Shown: positions 52,936-62,258, counted from the stretch's first letter. The stretch: 64,000 nucleotides of DNA from Rhizobium etli CFN 42 (GCF_000092045.1 NC_007762.1:62001-126000), one strand, 5' to 3'. The notes: generated by a model not told the origin, from the letters alone. Made by a program: numbers and translations.

Positions 52936-52949
52936 GCTTCAAATGCAGA
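52936..52949 (+). promoter_or_regulatory. Weak vir-box-like site
   Basis: GCTTCAAATGCAGA matches RTTDCAWWTGHAAY at 11 of 14 positions, 117 bases before the small ORF at 53066. Confidence 0.25.
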
Positions 52950-53065
52950 GCGCGCCTCATGTATCCATCCCGTTGGATTAGAGCCGAAACCGACCTTCTT
53001 CACAGCAAATCAATTAGCACATTCAAATTTCACGCGGGGTAAAAATTGCAAAAGGAGACGGAAGC

Positions 53066-53185
53066 ATGAGCCTGAACAGGAAAGCAGATACCGCAGACAG
53101 CCGCTCGGATCAGGAACCGGCCAGAGTCGACGACACTCGATCGTCAGGGTCCCCATCCGCTTCTGAGGTCGGGCCGTTCCGGTAA
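53066..53185 (+). CDS. Small ORF of 39 residues
   Basis: MSLNRKADTADSRSDQEPAR to ASEVGPFR, preceded by a very good site (AAAGGAGACGGAAGC). Hydrophilic and unrecognised. It could be the intact start of a truncated effector gene, since decayed effectors follow. Confidence 0.35.
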   Translation: MSLNRKADTADSRSDQEPARVDDTRSSGSPSASEVGPFR

Positions 53186-53349
53186 AAAGATCATTTTTTC
53201 AACAGTTGCTGTTGGACTTTACCTACGGATGTGACTTTTTTATCCGCTACAGCGATATGGCCGCTGAACATTAAAGGGGCACGGATATACGATAGCGGCT
53301 TCAGCCGGGGGCGCGGCTTGCTCAAAGCGGCAAGCTAAGGTCTTCGGCG

Positions 53350-53710
53350 GCGATATGGCTGACAGTTTCGACGAACAGGGCGCACTCGGCCTGCATGACG
53401 TTTCGTTCAAGACGCTAACCGCCAAGACGTTCGCCGGCACGAGGACCGCGAGGGACCAGTCGGGATTGCGGCGCAGCCGGGCGACGGCCCTGAGGATTTC
53501 CTGTTTGAGTGGGCGGAGGCTGCGGCCGCGATATCGCGAAACGGAAACGCCTGCGTAGGCGGCGGCCGTATATTCACCCGCGATGATGTCATTGGCGAAC
53601 TGCGCGATTGCCGTGCCGGGGCTGCGATTGTTCTCGCCGGCAAAATCAAAGGGCGTGGGGTTGAATGCGGCGATGAACTCATCGAACCGGCGCGGGTGTG
53701 CGTGACGCCG
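53350..53710 (-). pseudogene. UvrD-like helicase fragment
   Basis: The frame RRFDEFIAAFNPTPFDFAGE then NNRSPGTAIAQFANDIIAGE and RAVARLRRNPDWSLAVLVPA resembles an internal segment of UvrD/REP-type ATP-dependent helicases. No start or Walker motif is present. It runs into the repeat at 53703. Confidence 0.45.
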
Positions 53711-54000
53711 AACCTGATCACACCTCCGCATCCGGCCGTTCGTCCACTGGCGAAAAGCCGGTATCTCGGATCGACATCTCGAAGCTGTTTCAGGGGCTTA
53801 TAATGGCGACGTCGGAATGACCGGCTCAACCTGTGGTCGCATTCATGAGCACGCGGCCACAAGGTGCCCGTCTAGTTTACGATGCCTCGCTGACAGCAGA
53901 ACAATCGGGCACGGCGTTTGTTTTCACAAGCCAAATCCATGACTTCGGTCACGCGAACGCGCTGCAGACAGTCGCATATCGGAGTTACGCGGTTCTCTCA
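53703..54000. repeat. 300-bp duplication, copy 1 (with 60319-60619)
   Basis: From TGACGCCGAACCTGATCACA to GGTTCTCTCA this stretch repeats 60319-60619 with few differences. It includes the 3' end of the effector-like gene. IS5 sequence begins exactly at 54001. Confidence 0.9.
53922..54000 (-). pseudogene. C-terminal remnant of a second effector copy
   Basis: The minus strand reads LREPRNSDMRLSAARSRDRS then HGFGL and a stop, the same tail as the gene at 60542-62221 with one Glu-to-Asp change. Everything upstream was lost at the IS5 junction (TCA, 53998-54000). Confidence 0.8.
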
Positions 54001-54413
54001 GAGCCCGATTCAAAAGTTCATTCGTATATCCAATATCTTGCGATGCGCCTTATGAGCATTCTGATTGAAGTGATTTGCGCCCATGCGGTTGCGCTTTCGA
54101 TCGATTTCTCCCAATCCTTGGCGAGACGGCGCCAGCGTCCAAGCCAGGCGAAAGTCCTTTCCACCACCCATCTCTTGGGCAGGACGACGAAGCCCTTGGC
54201 GTGATCCGAACGCTTGACGATTTCGATCGTCCAGTCACCATGGCCGCTCATTGCTCGCCTCAACTTGGCTCCGGCGTAGCCACCATCGGCGAAGATGTGG
54301 CGCAGCCACGGAAAACGGCGGCGGATCGCCTTGAGGACATGGGGTGCGCGCCGTCGCGATCCTGTATGTCGGCAGCATGGATGAACACGAAGATCAGAAA
54401 TCCAAGCGAACGG
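54001..54413 (-). mobile_element. IS5 fragment (3' part)
   Basis: The same element as 40474-41403, from its end GAGCCCGATT to about codon 145 ([14 protein letters not shown]). It breaks off where IS256 sequence starts. Flanked by TCA on its left. Confidence 0.85.
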
Positions 54414-54748
54414 GTCGAGATTCCCTGGATATACGCTTCCTGGATAACGGCCGTCAGAGCCTTTTCCGCCATGCGGCGCGGTTCAAGGAAGCTCGGAAAG
54501 TAGCTGCCTTTGCGCAGCTTCGGGATGCGAAGCTCGACCGTTCCAGCTCGCGTTTCCCACTCGCGGTCACGGTAGCCATTGCGTTGTGCTAGCCGCATGG
54601 GGTTCTTCTCGCCGAACTCTGCACCCGTAGCCGAGCCTACTTCCAGCTCCATCAGCCGCTCGGCAGCAAAGCCGATCATCTCACGCAACAAATCTGCATC
54701 CGCGCTCTTCTCAACAAGTGAGCGCACGTTCATCATGTCATTGGTCAT
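54414..54748 (-). pseudogene. IS256-family transposase, N-terminal third
   Basis: [20 protein letters not shown] to [20 protein letters not shown] and [10 protein letters not shown], where it meets IS5. The missing remainder corresponds to the fragment at 41422-42373. The IS256 right-end sequence reappears at about 54868-54910. Confidence 0.8.
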
Positions 54749-54915
54749 CGGTGGTCTTTCCGTCAGGTTGGTCTTGAACAACCCGACCCTAGCGGAAAAC
54801 ACCCATGGCCGCCCGCAAAGCCGATCACCCGCTACAGCGCAACGAGAAGCGCGCGGGCACTCGGCTTTGCTACCTCCCGCCACCTACACCATCTGCTGGG
54901 ACACGATCATCAAAT

Positions 54916-55261
54916 GGGGTTTCGATGAGCTGGACTGCTATCGCTCGCCGTGAGCATAACCGAGACGTGCTTCGTTTTCCAAGTGATTTGAAGGACCGGG
55001 AATGGGCGTTGATCAAACCGCTGATCCCGCCAGCGCGTCGTGGCGGGCGGCGTCGGGCGACGAATATGCGCTCGGTCGCGGAGGCGATCCTCTATATCGC
55101 CTCGAGCGGCTGCCAATGGCGCATACTGCCGGGCGATTTTCCGCCGGTTTCGATAGTGCGCGGCTATTTTTATGCTTGGCGCGCGATCGGACTGTGGCAG
55201 CGCATCAACCAGCTTCTGGTGATGGCGGCGCGGGAAATCGAGGGACGGGAGGCGCAACCGA
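54916..55261 (+). pseudogene. IS5 transposase, N-terminal fragment
   Basis: MSWTAIARREHNRDVLRFPS to MAAREIEGREAQP matches the first 113 residues of the 40550 enzyme with a few changes. The frame then runs into the virF remnant. Confidence 0.85.
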
Positions 55262-55587
55262 GTGGACACCGGTGCCTGGGCCGAGGTATTCCGGCAAACC
55301 ATCATCGGGTATGAGCGCCCCATGCACGGCCCGGGTGGAATTGCCCAACCGTTTTACCCGCTCGTGAAATGACCCGACCGGGCTTGCCTGAACCGCATCC
55401 TTAACCCCGTGACTTACAAGCATGATGTTCGCGAGATTTTTGCCGTTTCCACCGGATTGTCGGAAGGCATGTGCTTCGCAATTTCGGTGAATAATTCAGG
55501 AGGGAAATAAGTCTGCTGTTCGACACGGCTCCCGGCACTTGGAGAGCTTTGAACCTCGGTGGCCTGCTGTTGCTTTTCTCTATCCAT
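55262..55587 (-). pseudogene. virF: virF paralogue, frameshifted and 3'-truncated
   Basis: The ATG at 55587 starts MDREKQQQATEVQSSPSAGS. The F-box FPPELFTEIAKHMPSDNPVE follows, then loss of one A in an A run near 55460 shifts the frame to IMLVSHGVKDAVQASPVGSF. Homology to the virF at 55735-56673 continues (HERVKRLGNSTRAVHGALIP) until the gene is cut by IS5 at 55261. A 13-of-14 vir box precedes it. Confidence 0.75.
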
Positions 55588-55658
55588 CAATCAGCCTCCG
55601 ATATGCATTGGATGTTCACAAGCTATCATCTCGACCCGGTAGGCTAAATCGAACTTTG

Positions 55659-55672
55659 ACTACATTTGAAAT
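55659..55672 (-). promoter_or_regulatory. vir box of the truncated virF
   Basis: On the minus strand ATTTCAAATGTAGT matches RTTDCAWWTGHAAY at 13 of 14 positions, 72 bases before the ATG at 55587, the expected distance for VirG activation. Confidence 0.7.
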
Positions 55673-55734
55673 TACATGTTGTCTGCTGCCTCTCGGCACC
55701 GGAGCAAACTTCCGGCGTCAGCTCATCAGCGACG

Positions 55735-56673
55735 CTATCTTCCCTCGTCGTATTGCCGCCTCGGTCTGGTGGCACTCATCAGTTCCGCGCGCGACATTTC
55801 GCCGGCTTCCGTGGTTGCATTGGCAATCGACTCTATTTTCTCCATACGCTGCTTGCTCGATAGAGCGACGTTGCCCAAGCAGGACACGGTTTCTCGCTGA
55901 ATGATTTCAATATTTTCATCCACTGAACGATCGGACCTGAATACGGTGGGAGCCGGCTGGGTTTCTAGAAAGCGCGCGACCTCCTCTGCGGTCGCATAGG
56001 CAGCCGCCAACTCGGGATTGCTGTTTCTCGCGTTTAAGACGCGTGTTCGCAACTCTGAACTCAGCGTGCCATGGTTAGTAGCGAGTATTCGGGCGGCATA
56101 GTTTCGGACGCTCCCCTGGGCACCTTCGCGCTCGAAATGGAAAATAGCTCTGTCGATGAGCCGATCCCTATCTTCCGGAGCGAGGACTTGTAAATGCTTC
56201 GTGATAGCACTGATTGCTGCGAGCTGCTTGCCGGCATTTGGCAGATCGAGGATTCGATCCACCAAGGCAGTTTTCCTGGTCCTGGTTTGAAACGGAAGAG
56301 TTGGCGCAATGGCAAAAGCTCGCAAAGTGGCTGTCGCAGCCCCTTGTCTAAGGTCGGGATTAGCTGAGAACCCTTCGGAGGGTATTGCCGCCTCGAACAG
56401 GGCTTTACTTGTGTTGCCTAGCCGATTTATCCGCGTGTGAAACGTTCCAGCCTCAGACTTTTCGACTGCATCTTTTGCCGAATGCCCGGCCAATTTAAGC
56501 CGAGTCATATTATTGGCAGATTCCACGAAGTCTTCGGTAATTAGACGTTTTGCCACTTCGCCGAAGATCGCCTCCGGCAATCGAACCGGCCTGCCGGTCC
56601 CGATTCCAGCAATGCGGCGCGTCGATTCTTCGCTATGCATATCTCTGGTATCCTGTGCCTGTTTAATGGACAA
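55735..56673 (-). CDS. virF: VirF, F-box effector
   Basis: The protein has 312 residues from a TTG start, or about 300 from the ATG at 56640, both longer than octopine-type VirF (202). The F-box (LPEAIFGEVAKRLITEDFVE, about 32-51) and the segment SAKDAVEKSEAGTFHTRINR (about 65-84) match VirF. The C-terminus RAELMSATRPRRQYDEGR corresponds to the VirF export tail (RAELMSADRPR). An insertion of about 100 residues with helical repeats lies in the middle. VirF is exported to the plant and directs proteins such as VIP1 and VirE2 to SCF-dependent degradation. A vir-box-like site (56715-56728, 11 of 14) lies upstream. Confidence 0.85.
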   Translation of the reverse strand: MSIKQAQDTRDMHSEESTRRIAGIGTGRPVRLPEAIFGEVAKRLITEDFVESANNMTRLKLAGHSAKDAVEKSEAGTFHTRINRLGNTSKALFEAAIPSEGFSANPDLRQGAATATLRAFAIAPTLPFQTRTRKTALVDRILDLPNAGKQLAAISAITKHLQVLAPEDRDRLIDRAIFHFEREGAQGSVRNYAARILATNHGTLSSELRTRVLNARNSNPELAAAYATAEEVARFLETQPAPTVFRSDRSVDENIEIIQRETVSCLGNVALSSKQRMEKIESIANATTEAGEMSRAELMSATRPRRQYDEGR

Positions 56674-56714
56674 AGTACCGTATCACGAGCCGGAATCGAG
56701 GTCTGAAATATCTC

Positions 56715-56728
56715 GTTTAATCTGCAAG
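56715..56728 (-). promoter_or_regulatory. Candidate vir box of virF
   Basis: The minus strand CTTGCAGATTAAAC matches the vir-box consensus at 11 of 14 positions, 42 bases before the TTG and 75 before the ATG start of virF. Confidence 0.4.
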
Positions 56729-56839
56729 AATACGACGCCTTCCGGCACTTCCTTGCTGTAAAAGGCTAAATCCCCGCGCCGCCGCTCGGCTAAAGCGACA
56801 TAGAAGGAGCTACGACAGTCGCCTCCCATCTCAAACCAT

Positions 56840-57254
56840 TTGAAAGATCGGGCAGGCCTTTTACGCGCCGGCCGCCGACATCATCCAGATGCCGCCGTTT
56901 GAGAGCTTCAAGAATGCGGCAAGTTACTATGCGATCTTGAGTCACGAGGTCACACATTTCACGGCGCCGGCGCATCGCCTCGGCCGCGACCTCAGCCGCT
57001 ATGCCAAGGACAAATCCGAGCGGGCGCGAGAGGAACTGATCGCCGAACTCGGCAGCTGCTTTCTGTGCGCCGACCTCGGCATTGTTCCCGAGCTCGAACC
57101 CCGGCCCGATCACGCCTCGTACCTCGACTCCTGGCTCAAGGTCCTGAGCGACGACAGACGGGCTATTTTCCAGGCGGCGGCACATGCGCAGCGGGCCGTA
57201 AGTTTCCTGCACTCCCTGCAGCCCGAAACCGCTGGCGAGCGGCTCGCTGCCTGA
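56840..57254 (+). pseudogene. ArdC-like antirestriction/zincin protein, C-terminal part
   Basis: The frame is open from just after a stop at about 56838: IGQAFYAPAADIIQMPPFES, then the zinc motif HEVTHFTA (about 57 codons in) and ELIAELGSCFLCADLGIVPE. This is the zincin-like metallopeptidase domain of ArdC-type plasmid proteins, which protect incoming DNA or act on single-stranded DNA during conjugation. The N-terminal ssDNA-binding domain is missing. Confidence 0.7.
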
Positions 57255-57260
57255 GGGCCA

Positions 57261-57437
57261 TCAGTGTCGGTCGTTGGTCTCGCCAGCGGCCGGCACCTGT
57301 TCAGGCTTGGACGCGGAGAGCGTGTCAGGATCAGCCGTGAGGTCCAGTTTGCCCCAGATCCAGGTTTTCCGGTCGATCGGTTTGAGCTTCCGGGACGGCC
57401 TGATTTCGACGGTAAACGGCTTTGGCTGCGGACGCAT
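57261..57437 (-). CDS. Small conserved plasmid protein
   Basis: 58 residues, MRPQPKPFTVEIRPSRKLKP then TWIWGKLDLTADPDTL. Basic N-terminal half and short acidic tail. Similar small ORFs accompany ardC and DUF736 genes on rhizobial plasmids. Function unknown; it converges with the ArdC remnant. Confidence 0.45.
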   Translation of the reverse strand: MRPQPKPFTVEIRPSRKLKPIDRKTWIWGKLDLTADPDTLSASKPEQVPAAGETNDRH

Positions 57438-57917
57438 AGATCCTCCAGGCGAGGATTCGCGAGCACGACAATAGCGCGAAGAACGGGCAACGCAGCGCCC
57501 TTGTTCGGCTGTTTCCGGACGTTTGATTTTGACATGTGGCAAGGCGGCAGGCCCGCGGTCGCAAGGGTCCGGCAGGCAGTCGGGGCGCGGCTGCCATCGT
57601 CATATTCCTTCCGCCACTGAGCCAGGCCACGTCCTTCGCGGGCTCGATGAGGCATGTCTGATCGAAAAACCGGCTTCGCCTCGATCGTCTTCCCGCAACG
57701 GCCTTCCAAAACCTTCTTCCCCTGAGCGCGGTGCGCCCATTCCTCGCGGAACAACAAAGTTTCTCCTGGCCGCCCTCCATTTCATTGCGGCCCTACGAGC
57801 CACCCCATTGCGCGGGCGCAACGGGGACCCCGGGGGTGCGGTCCGATCGTCCCCGATCTTTGCGACAGCCATCGAGGCCGCGATGGGCGCGGCCCGAAAC
57901 AACAAAGGAATACGACA
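57438..57917. other. Spacer upstream of the DUF736 gene
   Basis: GC-rich, with several long but unsupported open frames on both strands. No gene is assigned. Confidence 0.4.
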
Positions 57918-58226
57918 ATGGCAACCATCGGCACCTTCACCACCTCCGAAACCGGCTTCAATGGCTCGATCCGCACGCTCGCCCTCAACGTCAAGGCCCG
58001 CATCGCCCGCGTCGAAAACCCCTCCGACAAGGGCCCGCACTTCCGCATCTACGCCGGCAACGTCGAGCTGGGTGCGGCCTGGCAGAAGCGCTCCGAGCAG
58101 GACCGCGACTACCTCTCGGTCAAGCTCGACGATCCGAGCTTCCCCGCTCCGATCTACGCGACGCTCACCGAGGTCGAGGGCGAGGACGGCTACCAGCTGA
58201 TCTGGTCCCGCCCCAACCGGGACTGA
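57918..58226 (+). CDS. DUF736 family protein
   Basis: The 102-residue protein begins [20 protein letters not shown] and has the family core [23 protein letters not shown]736 proteins are abundant on alphaproteobacterial plasmids and integrative elements; their function is unknown. AAAGGAATACGACA precedes the ATG. Part of a plasmid maintenance/transfer-type gene set. Confidence 0.85.
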   Translation: MATIGTFTTSETGFNGSIRTLALNVKARIARVENPSDKGPHFRIYAGNVELGAAWQKRSEQDRDYLSVKLDDPSFPAPIYATLTEVEGEDGYQLIWSRPNRD

Positions 58227-58548
58227 GATCCGGACAAGTCCCGCCGCCGAGGCGGGGCCAACCGGCGCCAAAGATAAGCCGGTTGCAGGCATCGAGCCTT
58301 CCGCCGGCTTTTTCGGTGCGATACGGAACCGGAATTTGTCTGCTCAGATGACGCTATCGTGCCGGGAAGAAATGCCGGCCTCGAGGACGAGCGGTTGCCC
58401 CCAATTTTGCCTCCGCTCCGGTTCCCTCCACTCCAACAAAATCGGCTCTCCCACTCGCCGGCTCCGCCGGTCGCTTCCGCGCTCCTTGACCCTGCCATCT
58501 CTTCCCGCCCCGCCGTCTCGTCTTTCACGAACTCAAGGAGATGAGACG

Positions 58549-58713
58549 ATGACCATCGAACAGCACATCGAGGAGCTGCGCGCCGAGTTGAGGAACGCCT
58601 GCGACGCCGTCGAGCGGCGCCAGGTCGAAGCGGAGCTTCAACTCGCCCAGGCCGATCTGGCCGCGGCGCTTGCCGAACAGGACGGCATCATCGACGCCGA
58701 GCCGCCTTTCTGA
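58549..58713 (+). CDS. Small helical protein of 54 residues
   Basis: MTIEQHIEELRAELRNACDA to AALAEQDGIIDAEPPF, preceded by AAGGAGATGAGACG. Almost entirely helical, likely a coiled coil. Similar small proteins occur near DUF736 genes on rhizobial plasmids. Function unknown. Confidence 0.6.
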   Translation: MTIEQHIEELRAELRNACDAVERRQVEAELQLAQADLAAALAEQDGIIDAEPPF

Positions 58714-59041
58714 GGCGGCTCTCATTCTGCTGGAATATGAGCCTGTCGGCCGGATCGACCGGCCTCCCGGTTGTCAGGGATTTCACCCCTCAACGCTCCC
58801 CTCCGGCTCACACCGGATACGGTCGCGTCCCCTCCGGATCCGCGGGTCTCTTCTCTCTCTGACGTCCCAGTTTACTCCAGCAAATCCGGCGTCAAGGACG
58901 GCGCGGTCTCCCCCAATTTTTCCGCCGCCTTCGCTTCCCGAAAAAATCGGTTCCCCCGCTTGCGCGCCACGTCCCGCGGTCCTTGACCCCTCTTTGCCAC
59001 GAGTGGCCGATCTCTGTCATCAAGATGAAGGAGATCACACA
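58714..59041. other. Spacer with low-complexity GC-rich sequence
   Basis: No gene is seen. The stretch resembles 58230-58548 in composition (repeated CCGCC, CTCC and TCCCC). Confidence 0.4.
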
Positions 59042-59533
59042 ATGACATCTGACCAGAACCTTGCGCTCTACACCAAGCTTTCCGGTTTCCGGCTCGTCGT
59101 CCTGGCGAACCGCTTCGGCTGCGATACCGACGTTTCGCGAAAGCTCCATAAGCGACTGCTGGAAGGACTGGAGGCGGCTGCTGGTCGTATCCGGACCATC
59201 ATGGCATTGGAGCGGAGCATTCTTGCCGGCGACGACGACCATGCCGCGTACCGGCTGGAAGGTGAGATCGAGATCCTCGGGCGCTTCACCATCATCCTGC
59301 TGGAGGAGCTCGACATCGATTTCGACACGCATGAATACCGCATCAACGGCGGCGATTGGTCCAGCGCTTTGACGGCGGACTATACCGGCGTCGACATCGA
59401 CTATCCGGAGCTGATTGCGCTCACCGATGACGAACTCGGCTCACTTGCGCCGGTCATCAAGGATATCACATGCGAAACCGGTATCGCGGTAAGCGCCTCC
59501 CGTGTCAGCAACATCAGGTGCTCAGGATCGTAA
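59042..59533 (+). CDS. Hypothetical plasmid protein, 163 residues
   Basis: MTSDQNLALYTKLSGFRLVV starts at an ATG behind AAGGAGATCACACA. Mostly helical with an acidic C-terminal half (YTGVDIDYPELIALTDDELG). I do not recognise a domain. The position with the DUF736 and coiled-coil genes and the similar leaders suggest the same plasmid module. Confidence 0.65.
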   Translation: MTSDQNLALYTKLSGFRLVVLANRFGCDTDVSRKLHKRLLEGLEAAAGRIRTIMALERSILAGDDDHAAYRLEGEIEILGRFTIILLEELDIDFDTHEYRINGGDWSSALTADYTGVDIDYPELIALTDDELGSLAPVIKDITCETGIAVSASRVSNIRCSGS

Positions 59534-59654
59534 TCAATCCTGCGGCGGGCTCGACCATCCGGAGGGCGGCGACAGCGGCCCTTCGTTGAAATGCCTGCGA
59601 GACCATCGCAATGATGGCGAGAACGGCCCGCTGAGCCTCTTCCTTTCGACCTGC

Positions 59655-60134
59655 CGTCATCTGTCATCGGGGATGCCCTGACGCGTCACGATGCCGAACT
59701 CGGCCAAGTGGCCGCGCAAGGCGTTCACAAACATCGTCCGCTGCCGCTCAAAAGCTCGCGGACCCGATGCAGCATCAGCACACTCTGTTGCTCGTCGCTC
59801 TTCACCGGAACGAAGCGCATAGTTGGCCGCGTTACCGCCTCGCAGATCGCTTCGGCGTCGGTCGCATCATTCTTATGACGCTTCACGTAGGGCTTAACGT
59901 AAGACGCCGGCATCAACCTAGCCTCGTGACCCAGTGCCATGAGAACCCGAGCCCAGTGGTGTCCGGTCGCGCAAGCCTCGATTCCGATCAGGCACGGCGG
60001 CAATACCTTGAAGAATGTAACGACATCGTCACGGCGAAGCCTGCGACGGCACACGATCGCGCCTGCCTCATTGATCCCGTGAACCTGAAATACTGCTTAG
60101 CGATATCCAGGCCAATTATGGTAACCTTCTCCAT
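59655..60134 (-). pseudogene. IS110-family transposase, N-terminal part with frameshifts
   Basis: MEKVTIIGLDIAKQYFRFTG starts at 60134 with the DEDD-type first Asp. A frameshift near 60060 leads to CRRRLRRDDVVTFFKVLPPC and RHKNDATDAEAICEAVTRPT (the KTD/NDATDA motif). Another near 59755 leads to FERQRTMFVNALRGHLAEFG, after which the sequence ends at about 59655. The C-terminal Ser domain is missing. Confidence 0.75.
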
Positions 60135-60318
60135 GGATGCATCTCCTGATGTGAGTTCGACACCCACATCTTGGCACATTGCGATGCCGAGAGCGGAGGC
60201 CGTCCATCACATCAGGTCAGGTCACAGGTCATCATAAAACTTGCTCGTGCACGTCGGCCGACCGGGGAAGGTGTGTTTCCCTTCGAAAACCTGTTCATGT
60301 CCACGCACCCCTTCATCG

Positions 60319-60619
60319 TGACGCCGAACCTGATCACACCTCCGCATCCGGCCGTTTCGTCCACTGGCGAAAAGCCGTTGACTGGGATCGACATCCCGAA
60401 GCTGTTTCAGGGGCTTATAATGGCGACGTCGGAATGACCGGCTCAACCTGTGGCCGCGTTCATCAGCACGCGGCCACAAGGTGCCCGTCATAGATTACGA
60501 TGCCTCGCTGACAGCAGAACAATCGGGCACGGCGTTTGTTTTCACAAGCCAAATCCATGACTTCGGTCACGCGAACGCGCTGCAGACAGCCGCATTTCGG
60601 AGTTACGCGGTTCTCTCAG
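60319..60619. repeat. 300-bp duplication, copy 2 (with 53703-54000)
   Basis: Includes the last 26 codons of the effector-like gene and 220 bases of its 3' flank. Confidence 0.9.
60450..60477 (-). terminator. Hairpin downstream of the effector-like gene
   Basis: GTGGCCGCG, ten bases, then CGCGGCCAC form a perfect 9-bp stem about 65 bases after the stop codon on the minus strand. No T run follows, so terminator function is uncertain. In the duplicated copy the stem is imperfect. Confidence 0.35.
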
Positions 60620-62221
60620 ATCCGGTTCTTTCCTAAGAAGACTTCCTTCCGCAGGCTTTGAATGAGGCGAATTGCCTTGCAAACGGCCCGATATATTCCT
60701 GCCGCCATAGTACTCTTCCGCTGCTTTTCGGCAGACTTCACGATAGAAAGCGTCTGCATCCTCAACCGTATATCCAGCGCCCACAAAACAGCCACGCGCC
60801 ACCTCGTGGAGTGTATGCCGAATCGAACTCGTGTCGTCGTATACGGCGTTAAGGCAGGCTACGATCACAATGACCTCTTTCTTTGACAACCGTGCCTGAC
60901 CACTCATCAGACGCGCGTGGTTCATGCAGGCGACGGCGTTTGCGCATGTAAATGAGTCACCAAGTCCAGAACAATCTTCGAATCCGTCTCCTTGCTCATT
61001 CAGCTTTACATGAGCGATCGGCAGGTTCTTCATGCCTGCTATTTCCGGGTGGTTCAGATCCTCAACAAGCTCGGGATCATAGCCGGATCGCAGTTCCTGG
61101 AGCCAGATGTCTAGCTTGTGCAGCCACGGCCCCACCAAACTGGAATTGCGCTTGAGCTTATTCTTCTTGGGATCCTCAAACATTAAGGTCGCATCGAGCT
61201 TTTCCGTTTCCTCTTTGGAGAGCAAACCATGCTCGATTAGCGTCTTCATCAGAACGTTTTCGGCATGTCCCCAGTGCGCCTCAGCAGCATATACCTTTCT
61301 GAAGTTTAGGATCGTCTGACCGGCCGCAAACTGCGCCTCTTCGCTAAGACCGCAGGTCTTACCGGCCAGGAGCGGCTCGAGCATCTCGACGCAGTTCTTG
61401 AACGACAAGCCCTTCTCGCTTCGGAAAGTGTTCCTGAAGTGCCGGACGCCGTTGTTGATGAATGGATGAGTAATCGATCTTGACGTGTATCCATACGCGC
61501 CGGTCTGCTCGTTGAAAACTCCCGTCAGCGCATACTTATTCTTCTCGTCATAGATTGGGCTTTTTGTTAGGTCGAAGTTTTTCGGAACCTGAGGCGGCAT
61601 ATACCTTGCCACGCAGTCGTCCTTCACGAGAAGGCCCCTCATGCAATTCAGATTCAGGGCGAGCGACCGGCGGGCATCAGCAGAGTCCACCCGCCGCGCA
61701 ATGTGAACACGCGTCGCTGCCCGGTAGTCAATCATGGTGACAAATTGTCTATCGCCGCAGGTACGAATTCGATTTATCGGCGGCTTGTTTAGACGCTGAG
61801 TTTCAGCGGTGGCCGCATGATACCGCGTGTGAGCTTCTCGTGCCCTGCCTTGAGCCCTCCTGAGCCGCTCACTGGAGGTGAATCCTTTTTTACCGTCATG
61901 CAGCGATGTGGTGGAGAGGGGAAAGTCATTGACGATCTTATCGTAGGCGTAGCCCCCAGCAGCTATTAACAAGGCGTACTTCAACCCACGCAGGTTTTGC
62001 CCTTGGGATCTGCTATACCTTGTACTTGCTCCTTGTTCTGCAAGCTCCTTCTTTGGTTTCGCAGGATCCGCGCCACCTGAGATTGCGGCGCGCGGGGAAG
62101 GACGCACAGTGGGTGAGTTAACCGCTACATCGCGCGCAGTCGGTGTCTTGGTGGCCGGCCCCGGCCTTTCAACGATCCGTAGTGGCGAAAAGCGTGGAAG
62201 TTGCTTAATCCCAATTCGCAT
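60542..62221 (-). CDS. Putative novel type IV-secreted effector
   Basis: I do not recognise this 559-residue protein. The start is well supported (AAGGAGCAGTGAG before ATG). The N-terminus is basic and Pro/Ser-rich (1-70), with one hydrophobic stretch KYALLIAAGGYAY (81-93). The rest looks like a folded helical domain, with a Cys-containing segment CSGLGDSFTCANAVACMNHA (about 430) and SIRHTLHEVARGCFVGAGYT (about 475). The tail RLSAARSRDRSHGFGL strongly resembles the ends of VirE3 (GSRSRERPVSGGLSL) and VirE2 (NRQRGQSINGL) encoded here, so export by VirB/D4 is inferred. Its 3' end is duplicated at 53922. Vir-box-like sites (62239-62258) are unusually close to the ATG. Confidence 0.7.
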   Translation of the reverse strand: MRIGIKQLPRFSPLRIVERPGPATKTPTARDVAVNSPTVRPSPRAAISGGADPAKPKKELAEQGASTRYSRSQGQNLRGLKYALLIAAGGYAYDKIVNDFPLSTTSLHDGKKGFTSSERLRRAQGRAREAHTRYHAATAETQRLNKPPINRIRTCGDRQFVTMIDYRAATRVHIARRVDSADARRSLALNLNCMRGLLVKDDCVARYMPPQVPKNFDLTKSPIYDEKNKYALTGVFNEQTGAYGYTSRSITHPFINNGVRHFRNTFRSEKGLSFKNCVEMLEPLLAGKTCGLSEEAQFAAGQTILNFRKVYAAEAHWGHAENVLMKTLIEHGLLSKEETEKLDATLMFEDPKKNKLKRNSSLVGPWLHKLDIWLQELRSGYDPELVEDLNHPEIAGMKNLPIAHVKLNEQGDGFEDCSGLGDSFTCANAVACMNHARLMSGQARLSKKEVIVIVACLNAVYDDTSSIRHTLHEVARGCFVGAGYTVEDADAFYREVCRKAAEEYYGGRNISGRLQGNSPHSKPAEGSLLRKEPDLREPRNSEMRLSAARSRDRSHGFGL

Positions 62222-62238
62222 CTCACTGCTCCTTAAAA

Positions 62239-62258
62239 GTTAAAATTGGAACTGTAAC
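62239..62258 (-). promoter_or_regulatory. Overlapping vir-box-like sites before the effector-like gene
   Basis: On the minus strand GTTACAGTTCCAAT and GTTCCAATTTTAAC each match the vir-box consensus at 12 of 14 positions. They end only about 18-23 bases before the ATG, closer than normal for VirG activation, so function is doubtful. Confidence 0.35.
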
